From Planococcus citri (Eukaryota > Arthropoda > Insecta > Hemiptera > Pseudococcidae): a stretch of 64,000 nucleotides of DNA. Position numbers and translations under genes: made by a program. Shown here in pieces: positions 27,903 through 35,698 of this stretch. The notes below the pieces were generated by a model, which made no database searches, was not told the origin of the DNA, and was given only the letters and a program-made list of their open reading frames with translations. The DNA lies in contig NC_088677.1 in the NCBI RefSeq assembly GCF_950023065.1, positions 43,850,555 through 43,914,554 on the forward strand. Direction: 5' to 3'. The number at the start of each line of letters is the position of its first letter. Within the stretch, counting starts at the first letter, position 1.

Positions 27903-28735
27903 CTTACGTCACACGTGGTACGCACACGCGACACAGTACACTTTCACAGATTTTTGCGAAAAATGGTTCGCAGTCACGATAAATTAATCGTTCGATCAAA
28001 AGTCACGACGATATGTAGCACATAAACAAGAAATAATTACAGAAAATCACATAAAATACACGAAAAAACCGCAAAATAGCGAGCCGATACGCAGTGAGAA
28101 GTTCGCACATCGAGAGAAAGAAAAGAAATGTTCTCGAATGTGTTGCGTTTGTGCGTGCGTTGAGGGTGTTTTGTGCTTTCCTCTTTCCCCACCTCAGCGG
28201 ATGGTTTCTATCGCTTATCATATCTGCCGTATTTTCGGCGACGTTCAGACGGGTGTTTATCTGATGGAATGCTCGAGGCAGTTTTTCGTCTACTTTGACG
28301 TATGTGTGAGTGAGCTAGAGCATTGTATTTCTAGGAATTTTGCTGTGTCGATACTTGCTTCGTTCGATACGGATCAAATTTTGTACAATACTTTTTGTAT
28401 GCTCTGTTGCCAAATATAGTTTTTGATTTGTTGCATTTTTTCCTTGTTATTAGATTTCTCTTTTCGTTGATCGAATTTTTGTTATACTTTTTTCTAGTCA
28501 TTTTCTGTTTTACTCATTCAATTTTGGCTACTTTGCCGTTTCCTTTCTATTCGTAAGACAAATAATACGTGTTTGAAAATATAACGCCTTTATTGACTAA
28601 ATCGGTTCATTCTCTTATTTTTTAAGTATCTTACTTCGTAAAACATAGGAACCTTTTTCTTTTAACGTATTTACATCTTACAAATTAGTTTGGTTTTTGT
28701 CTTACTTCAGACATTTACGTTTTATGTTCGCCGGC
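27903..28735 (-). other. Inter-ORF region of the retrotransposon
   Basis: About 830 bp without a supported ORF separates the 119-residue ORF from the RING/SGNH ORF. It could hold a promoter or splice signals for a subgenomic transcript, since the downstream ORFs are far from the LTR start, but I cannot point to one. Confidence 0.4.
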
Positions 28736-29095
28736 TTATTCTTCAGTTTCGTTGATTTTTAACATTTTAAAAATAAACTCAGCTTCTCGAAATGGGATTC
28801 TTGCGCGTTGAATTTCACCGCCGTTAATTAGAATCGTGAATCTTCGATATAATAAATCATCTTCCATCATTGTTACATAGATATCGAATCTGTACGGTAT
28901 AATTGGGACGTCGAATTGACAGTCGATGGCCATGATTTCCAAAATACATGCAAAAATTGAGGCTGGAATCTGGATCGGCTTGTTTTTTCCAATTTTTAGT
29001 TCATAGTTCGAGCTGCCGTCGTCGTCGGTCGATTTTGACATTACATGGATCGAAAAATACATGATACAGCTACTTTGCTGTGGAAATACGATCAT
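28736..29095 (-). CDS. Retrotransposon small ORF, unknown function (119 aa)
   Basis: I do not recognise this protein. It may start at Met-19 (MSKSTDDDG) rather than at the first ATG. Two similar-looking halves follow, each of the form strand, Lys/Gly turn, strand, helix: YELKIGKNKPIQIPASIF and FTILINGGEIQRARIPF. This may mark an internal duplication. It lies between the pol tail and the RING/SGNH ORF on the same strand. Composition is not low complexity and the ORF is intact inside a young element, which favours a real gene. Confidence 0.5.
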   Translation of the reverse strand: MIVFPQQSSCIMYFSIHVMSKSTDDDGSSNYELKIGKNKPIQIPASIFACILEIMAIDCQFDVPIIPYRFDIYVTMMEDDLLYRRFTILINGGEIQRARIPFREAEFIFKMLKINETEE

Positions 29096-29500
29096 GTTAC
29101 TTCATCGTAATATAATTTCACTTAGATAGGTATTTGAAATTTGGTACTTACCACAGTCGATTTTGAATATTTTTCAGGTTGGATTTTGCTACTTTGCAAA
29201 TTATATCTGTTTCGTCAGTATTTACCACATCCGAAAATTACTTGTTCTATTTTGATATCGATTTATACTAAGCTATTTTGCTCGAAAATCAAACTTCGCA
29301 ATTACGCACGTTAGCTTTGGCTATTTTGTTCACAGGGTAGTTATCGCTTGCCTGGTTCGTTTTTATGCGCACTCGCGTTGATGAACTTGTTGCTTACACG
29401 ATACTGTGACGTAGTTTGTTGTATAGCCAAGGTTGCTAAAATTTGTTAGGGTCGGTTTGTTTGGCTTTAGAATTTTTGACGAAATAAACGTTTTATTATA
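29096..29500 (-). other. Inter-ORF region of the retrotransposon
   Basis: About 400 bp between two small ORFs, without a supported coding region or recognisable motif. Confidence 0.4.
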
Positions 29501-29911
29501 TTATTTTTTTATTTTTTGTTTCAGCCATGCTTTGAATTGATTGAAATATTTTTTCTTATTTTCCTTTTTTGAAGTATTTATCCAATTTTCCTCGGATGAT
29601 AAGGAGTCATCTGATAGTTCTGTATCGGATGTTTTTTCATCTATGTTTGTTGTGATGTTTTTCACTTCAAAAATCTCTTCTTCTTCAGATTCATTGGGTT
29701 CATCTTCGTCTATCATTTTATCCACATATCCAACATCCATTTTCCGAATCAATTCTTTTTCAGGAATTTCATCTGGATAATTGCTGTAGTAATCATGATG
29801 ACATTTTTCTACTTCGTTTTGAAATTGAATCTGGTTTATTCTCTGATAGGTACGTTTTGATTCGTGACCCATTCTCATTTTTCTAGCCTCAATTCGTGCT
29901 GATTTTCTCAT
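29501..29911 (-). CDS. Retrotransposon ORF after pol, basic ends and acidic middle (136 aa), in frame with pol
   Basis: The ORF begins MRKSARIEARKMRMG, has an acidic Glu/Asp/Ser-rich middle, and ends with a Lys-rich amphipathic segment. No known domain is seen. It is in the same frame as the pol ORF that stops at 30014-30016, and the frame stays open from that stop to this ATG. It could therefore be a C-terminal extension of Pol made by stop readthrough, or a separate protein. The function is unknown. Confidence 0.45.
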   Translation of the reverse strand: MRKSARIEARKMRMGHESKRTYQRINQIQFQNEVEKCHHDYYSNYPDEIPEKELIRKMDVGYVDKMIDEDEPNESEEEEIFEVKNITTNIDEKTSDTELSDDSLSSEENWINTSKKENKKKYFNQFKAWLKQKIKK

Positions 29912-30013
29912 TTTGTTTTCCGAAATAGGAATCTCATTTTCACTACTTTGTGAAGTTTCATTTTTTTGTGTGATTGGTTTTTTATTTTGAGGTTCTGGAT
30001 TAAGTGGTGTAGA

Positions 30014-31756
30014 TTAGGGTTTCGATTCATTTTCACTTTTTTGTTTTTGTTTTTTCTTCTTTTTTGCTTCTGCTTTTTCAGTTTTATTTTTCTTTGTGGT
30101 TTTGGGGGTTTTTGGTAGTTCTTCCCCTTTTTTGAGGAGTTCTTCACGTTTTGCTTCTCTTTTTAATCTTCGTTCTTCGCGGGCTGCTGCGAGTAGTCTT
30201 TTTGTTACAATTTTCGTAGCTTCAGACATTAATTTTTTCTTTACGTTGTCTGGTACTTTAATTTTTTGAATTTTTTCTAAGCCTGGTTCGCTTTCACTGG
30301 CGGTTGTTTCTTGCGATGAATTTTTATATCTTTCTAAGAATTCGTGAATTCTTTTCGTTAGTTCTTTGGGATCCATATAGGATTGTAGACATTTTTCTGT
30401 CTTCATCGTGTCTATTTCGGCTTGGGTTAAGAATAATGTTAGTTGTCGTATATTTGCGACACGATAATCTTTTGTTCCATCAGTCGGTTCTAATAGGTAT
30501 GAATTAATACCCGTTTTACTTACTATTGTGTAGGGTCCTGTTCTTTTTTGGTAAAATTTTTCAGCCATGCCTTTGTCGCGGCTTGACTGACGATGGTTTG
30601 TAAGTAAAACCAAATCTCCTGAGTTTAATTCAGTTGGATCGTTATGTTCTTTGTTATATTTATATTCTTCTTCTATGAATTTTAGTCTGCGTCTTTCCCT
30701 AATGTAGGCTTCAATGATTTGCCTTTCTGTCATTTCTTCAATTTTGAATTTCTTATGTTCGGTTGTGTATACTGCCTTTTTAGCTAGATGGTCAGCTATT
30801 ATGTTGGTGTATTCATTTTTTCGAGCATAGACATGGTGAAATTCTATATTGAGGAATTGTTCTTTTAGTTCTAAAATTCTTTCGAACAGTTTTCGATGGT
30901 GAACTGGTTTTTTGCGTGAATTTAACCAGTTGTTTTTCTTCCATGTATTTATGGAATAATTTAGTGCTTTTATTGCGTAGTTCGAATCCGAATATATTTT
31001 TACTTTTCCTATTTCGTTATGTTTTAGAATTTCTAGTGCTCGAATTATGGAAATTAATTCTGCGTAGTTATTGGATAAATGGAAATCTTCCTCTGCTTCG
31101 AGTCGATCAGATACATTTCTCAATGAATCTGGAGCAAAACATATGCCTATTCCGGCAATAGCATCCATGTCTCCATTTTTGGAGCAGGCGCCGTCGGCTG
31201 TTACTCTTATGTACCCATCAGGATCTACTATGAGATCATCTTTGATATTTAATTTTTTTGTGTAACATTCAGCTGTTGTTACGGAGGGAGCATCAATGTT
31301 ACTCATTTTTTCAGTTAGTTGTACTAGTTTGAATTTAAAATCATATGGGTGTTTCTTATGTGGCATTTTTTTGCTAAAACGATCCTTTATGCCCCAAGCC
31401 TCGTTTGGCGTAAATCCAAAAGTGGTGGGGGTATTATTAATTTCATCTTCTATATCACGAACATGTTTTTGCCATCCAAAATGGGATTTATGAGGATTTT
31501 GAATTTTATTCAATTTGACACGAATTTTGTCACCAATAATTCTCATTGTCCTTTCTACGGATGACGATTGCGGGTTGTACGCATTCGTATGTGCGACTTT
31601 TATGTCATTTGACTCCAGTAATTTATACCATGAATCACTAATGAATTGCGATCCATTGTCTGTTATGACTTTTTTAATTTTTAAGTTATATTTCTTTACG
31701 TCTGTTAGTACTGTTTGCATGGCTGTGCATACACTAGTAGTTTGGATATTCATCAT
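30014..31756 (-). CDS. pol: Pol C-terminal part: integrase core half, RNase HI domain, integrase GPY/F module (580 aa)
   Basis: Residues 30-75 hold the rest of the integrase core: Asp33 in VITDNGSQF and Glu69 in NPQSSSVER, the last two residues of the D,D-35,E triad. Residues ~180-330 form a second RNase H of cellular RNase HI type, with all four acidic residues (D188, E233, D257, D322) and the motif ADHLAKKA. Residues ~375-445 match the integrase C-terminal module with the GPY/F motif (RTGPYTIV). The tail beyond 490 is very Lys-rich. The first Asp of the integrase core is in the preceding ORF; the two are out of frame at a 7-A run (31771-31777). The predicted ATG is internal to the integrase and is probably not a true start. 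Confidence 0.85.
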   Translation of the reverse strand: MMNIQTTSVCTAMQTVLTDVKKYNLKIKKVITDNGSQFISDSWYKLLESNDIKVAHTNAYNPQSSSVERTMRIIGDKIRVKLNKIQNPHKSHFGWQKHVRDIEDEINNTPTTFGFTPNEAWGIKDRFSKKMPHKKHPYDFKFKLVQLTEKMSNIDAPSVTTAECYTKKLNIKDDLIVDPDGYIRVTADGACSKNGDMDAIAGIGICFAPDSLRNVSDRLEAEEDFHLSNNYAELISIIRALEILKHNEIGKVKIYSDSNYAIKALNYSINTWKKNNWLNSRKKPVHHRKLFERILELKEQFLNIEFHHVYARKNEYTNIIADHLAKKAVYTTEHKKFKIEEMTERQIIEAYIRERRRLKFIEEEYKYNKEHNDPTELNSGDLVLLTNHRQSSRDKGMAEKFYQKRTGPYTIVSKTGINSYLLEPTDGTKDYRVANIRQLTLFLTQAEIDTMKTEKCLQSYMDPKELTKRIHEFLERYKNSSQETTASESEPGLEKIQKIKVPDNVKKKLMSEATKIVTKRLLAAAREERRLKREAKREELLKKGEELPKTPKTTKKNKTEKAEAKKKKKQKQKSENESKP

Positions 31757-31760
31757 TGTT

Positions 31761-34610
31761 CTAATCCAGTTTTTTTCCAGAAAATATGTCTTTTATGACT
31801 AACAGGTATTTTGGGTTATTTTGGACGGCCGGAATTGGTCCATAAATATCGACGGAAAAAACGTCTCCAAGCGTGTATGCTTCAATCGATCCAAATTCAA
31901 TAATTTTTGGATTCGCATAATTTTTATTTACCTTGCAAATTATGCAAGAATTTGTAATGTCGCGAATATATTCCAATGATTTTGGATGATAATACGTGCG
32001 TCGAAATATGACGTCTAATTTAGCCGCTCCTATATGTCCGTATCGGTGGTGTAAATGGTCCACTGTATCATAAAATAATAGGTCAGGGAGGTAGGGAACC
32101 CTTGCCCCATTTTCCAGTATTTTTAATAAAATTTCTTTCTTTTTTACATTATCTTCAATTGGTTCGTCCGCTTCTGTAGTCGTAATTTCTTCCGTTTTTT
32201 CACGTATGTTCACATGTTTTATTACAAACTTTTTTGCTAATCGCTTTTGTTTGTCTAATTCTTTTTTAGAATCTGGTTGTTTCTTAAGTATCGTCATTAT
32301 GTCGTTACATTTTGTATCGGTCATTTGATATTTGGGAATATCGTTTAAATTTTTGTATAATTTTTCAGTGTCTTCTTCGACAGCATTTATATCGTAGGGT
32401 TTTAATTCAGTCCGAAAGTGTTTCAGTTCTAATTCTTTAGCTCTCATTGCGTATAGCATGCGTTGGGATTTATCATCAGTATATCTTAGATCAAAGCAAT
32501 TTAGCCATGTAATCCAGTATGCTGCTTTACGATGTGTTTGTACCATTTCTCGGTATCTGTCTACGATTGAGCTTAAATTTTTTCTTACATGAATGACGCG
32601 TCCATTTACCCACATTTGTACTTTTTTTAGTACCTGCACCATACACATCATTTCCTTATCGAATAGAGTGAAGTGTTTTTGGTGTTCTTCGAATGCAATG
32701 GAAACGAATAAGCAAATTTGCTTTTGACCATCTTTGTCAATATAGAACAAGACTGCATTCATGGCATCTTCAGTAAGATGTGTATCTAGATGTAAATCTC
32801 CAGTTTTCGGAGGTGGTTTTAATTTAAAATCTTTGCAGAACTCTATTTTGAGTTTTTCGAATGCTTCTTCTTGCTCTTTATCCCACTTTACATTTGTATT
32901 GGCTCTGGTTAGTTTATAAATAGGTGCTAATATTTGCATGTATTCATCAATAAAATTTCTGTATAGACCAGTCAATCCTACTAGGGCTAAAATTTCTTTT
33001 ACTGTTTTGCATGCAAATTTGCCCTTGTGGGTGTGTTTTTTTACAAATTCCATGAATTTGGTGATTTTTTCATTTTGTTTCGCGACTTCATCTTTTGAAA
33101 TTACGAAACCTAAATGATCCGCATATTTGCGGAAAAATTGTGTTTTGTTTGGATTCAATTTTAATCCATTTTTGCGTATTGCTTCAAATACGAGCAGTAA
33201 TCTGTCCAATGTTTCTTGGAATGTTTTTCCTGACACTTTTACGTCGTCAACAAATTTTGTTATGCCTTCCTTATCCGGAATAACTTGATTAATCATGTGG
33301 ACGAATTCTCCACTTGAAATCTTAAGTCCATAAGGCAGACGACAAAATTCATATACTTGTCCACAGACTTGGAACGCTGTGAACTTTCTTGAAGCTTTGT
33401 CTAACACAATCTGCCAAAATCCGGCAGTGAAATCAAGTGTGCAAAAATATTCATCACCTTGATTTTCGAATATAATTTGTTTGACTGGGTTTGGCTCAGT
33501 AAAAACTGCTTTTAATAATTTGTTTAATTCATCTGCGTCCAGGCACAGTCTTATGTCTCCGTTCTTTTTTATTACAGGTACGACTGTATTTATGTATTTT
33601 GATTTTGATGGGCGAATTATGCCTAGTTTAATCATTTTCGCAATAGTTCTGCGTAATGCTTCGATTATTTTTTGTGATGGGCGAAATTTTTCGCCTCTCC
33701 AGGGTCCAAGTGCAGGATTTTTATCAAATTCGAATGATATTGGTTTTCCCACATATCTTCCTGGATTGTTACTAAAAATGTCGCAGTATGCAGTTGCTTT
33801 CTTCCAGGCATCACTTGCTACTTCTTTAGTTATTTCACCATTTTGAATTAATGCATCCAGATCAGCTTTCAGATTTTTCTTGAAGGTTTCTATGGCTTTT
33901 TGGTGCTCGTGCGCCCAGTCATCATCTAAGAATCCTGTTTTGGATTTTATTTTATGGATGGTTTCATGTTTATATTTATTGATTAATCTAATTTTAAATA
34001 CAGCGAGTGCATCTCTGTATTCATCTTCCGTTAAGTAAGGAATTCTGATTTTTTTACCGTTTTTTAGTGTACAATTGGCATAATTTTTTCCATTCTTTAT
34101 TCTTGGTTCAATATTCAAATATCGCATCGCAACACGTCCCATGATCATGGACCTACTTGGACAGTCCATTACGTAAAATGGTGCATGTATGAGTTGCGTT
34201 CCTACACGCATGCATATTTCGACCATGTTTGACATGGTACGTATTGGTTCGCTATTCGCCAATTTTAGGAGTACTTCTCTTTTGAGTGGTATATAATTTA
34301 TCCAAGCTGGGTGCTCTCGTGTAATGTATTCTACAACTGGTTTTGTAATTACATTTGGGAGTGCCCCAGAGTCCAGCAACATCGCTAGAGGTCTATCCCC
34401 TATTAATACTGGAATTACAGTTGCGATATCTTCAGTACTTTCCGATATTATCATTTCATCTGTACCAGGACGTGGTTGTCCTGGTTTAAAATGTGTGAAT
34501 TCTAAATTTTCAACCAGTTTTACTTCTTTTTCTTTATCAGGTTCTTTGACCTTTTCATCATTTTTATCCGGTTCTTTTATTTCAGTTTCTACGTTTTTTA
34601 CGTCTAACAT
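31761..34610 (-). CDS. pol: Pol: protease, reverse transcriptase, degenerate RNase H, integrase N-terminal part (949 aa)
   Basis: The aspartic protease has its active site in LLDSGALPNVIT (Asp80). The reverse transcriptase spans ~310-505, with Asp393 in CTLDF and the YxDD box as FVDD (453-456). An RNase H-like region at ~600-730 lines up with Ty3 RNase H but lacks key acids: the usual TDAS is THLT, and the later Asp residues are also absent. The integrase zinc finger is H855-x3-H859-x29-C889-x2-C892, and the first core Asp is 921 in VFSVDIYG. The frame then ends at 31761, a few codons after a run of seven A, and the core continues in the next ORF. The frame is also open upstream to a single TAA at 34665, so the ATG at 34610 may not be the only start. 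Confidence 0.93.
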   Translation of the reverse strand: MLDVKNVETEIKEPDKNDEKVKEPDKEKEVKLVENLEFTHFKPGQPRPGTDEMIISESTEDIATVIPVLIGDRPLAMLLDSGALPNVITKPVVEYITREHPAWINYIPLKREVLLKLANSEPIRTMSNMVEICMRVGTQLIHAPFYVMDCPSRSMIMGRVAMRYLNIEPRIKNGKNYANCTLKNGKKIRIPYLTEDEYRDALAVFKIRLINKYKHETIHKIKSKTGFLDDDWAHEHQKAIETFKKNLKADLDALIQNGEITKEVASDAWKKATAYCDIFSNNPGRYVGKPISFEFDKNPALGPWRGEKFRPSQKIIEALRRTIAKMIKLGIIRPSKSKYINTVVPVIKKNGDIRLCLDADELNKLLKAVFTEPNPVKQIIFENQGDEYFCTLDFTAGFWQIVLDKASRKFTAFQVCGQVYEFCRLPYGLKISSGEFVHMINQVIPDKEGITKFVDDVKVSGKTFQETLDRLLLVFEAIRKNGLKLNPNKTQFFRKYADHLGFVISKDEVAKQNEKITKFMEFVKKHTHKGKFACKTVKEILALVGLTGLYRNFIDEYMQILAPIYKLTRANTNVKWDKEQEEAFEKLKIEFCKDFKLKPPPKTGDLHLDTHLTEDAMNAVLFYIDKDGQKQICLFVSIAFEEHQKHFTLFDKEMMCMVQVLKKVQMWVNGRVIHVRKNLSSIVDRYREMVQTHRKAAYWITWLNCFDLRYTDDKSQRMLYAMRAKELELKHFRTELKPYDINAVEEDTEKLYKNLNDIPKYQMTDTKCNDIMTILKKQPDSKKELDKQKRLAKKFVIKHVNIREKTEEITTTEADEPIEDNVKKKEILLKILENGARVPYLPDLLFYDTVDHLHHRYGHIGAAKLDVIFRRTYYHPKSLEYIRDITNSCIICKVNKNYANPKIIEFGSIEAYTLGDVFSVDIYGPIPAVQNNPKYLLVIKDIFSGKKLD

Positions 34611-34664
34611 TATTTTTTTCTTTTTAAAATTGTTATTTTCATCTAGGTCATCATCGAAAATGTC

Positions 34665-35698
34665 TTATAGTTCTTCTCGTAGTTTGAGATATTTTCTTCC
34701 CTGGAATTTTGGTTCTTTAGCAGGTTTTGATAATTGGCCTGCTCTTGCTTTTTTGTAATACGTAATTTTTTGGAAAGTAGCGTTTCCATCCTTATCAATT
34801 ATTTTCCTTTCGTATTCACCCTCTTCAGGGAGGCATTCAATTTTTTGTGCTAATAGGTAAACTAATTTTTTCATCGATATATTGTCAAGATTTATATGAG
34901 TGTCAATTACATTTGGGTGCAGATTGACTACTGGTTTTGGTTCATAATTTGATTCTTTAAATATCTCATTTTTTTGCTTTTGTTTATTTTCCCCAGTTGA
35001 GGGGTCATCAAACCATACTCGTTTGTTTTCCCATTTTTCCAGAGCTTCTTTTGTTTGTTCATAAATTTCTTGGTACATGTCTAGGTGCATGTAATATTTT
35101 TCAAATGGTACTGAATAGTAAAATCTTTCCGGTTTTGGGACGATTTTCTTTTTTTGATCGACCATTGGTCGATAATAATCGTCCCCTATTTCGGGGGTTA
35201 CTATTTCCAAATTTAAGAAATTCCAACATAAATGTCTAAAGAATGTGATTTTTGGGTGTTCGGCTAGTGCCACAAACATATCGCGATATGCTATGTATCT
35301 ATTTAGCGGTACACCAATTTCTCCGGGTTTACAGGGTTTTACTACAGGAAAAATTAAAATGATATGAAATGGCTCTTGTTCGAGTAATAATTCAATGATA
35401 TTATGTAGTTCACGTTCTACTACTGCGTAGGGTTTTCTGGAGTAATTCAATTCCAATTGGGCTGCTGAGATAACAATTGTAGCATTTTTTGGAAATGTTA
35501 CATTCAATAATATCTTGTATAATTCTTCAAGCGGTATTTGGTCTCGTAAATATCGAGGCATGTCTTTGGCAAATGTTTCTTTGCCTCGCCGTAAATGGTG
35601 TACTAAACCATCTCCTATCCAAAAATATCTTTCAAAAATTGATGGTTCGGGGGGGTGTGTGCTAGGTGATTTCCCATTTTCACCTAGCTTTATTTGTT
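34665..35698 (-). CDS. Gag-fused SGNH-hydrolase-like domain reached by -1 frameshift
   Basis: The frame is open from inside the end of gag to a TAA at 34665-34667. An ATG lies at 35561, but the upstream part in the same frame contains the block I-like motif RYFWIGDGLVHHL. This indicates that the real product is a Gag fusion. Later motifs ATIVISAAQLEL and HIILIFPVVKP occupy the positions of SGNH blocks III and the following strand, with spacing like that in the 783-residue ORF. As there, the catalytic Ser is Gly. The C-terminal part is charged and unrecognised. Its role between Gag and Pol is unknown. A linker or RNA/capsid-binding fold without esterase activity is my best guess. Confidence 0.65.

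Noticed and set aside
28003..28221. 72-codon minus-strand ORF with a hydrophobic end, a possible small membrane protein
   Set aside because: It lies just upstream of the large ORF in AT-rich DNA, with no supporting motif. Hydrophobicity is expected from T-rich codons.
29908..30147. 79-codon Lys-rich ORF
   Set aside because: It overlaps the Lys-rich pol tail in another frame; the same A-rich DNA gives Lys in several frames.
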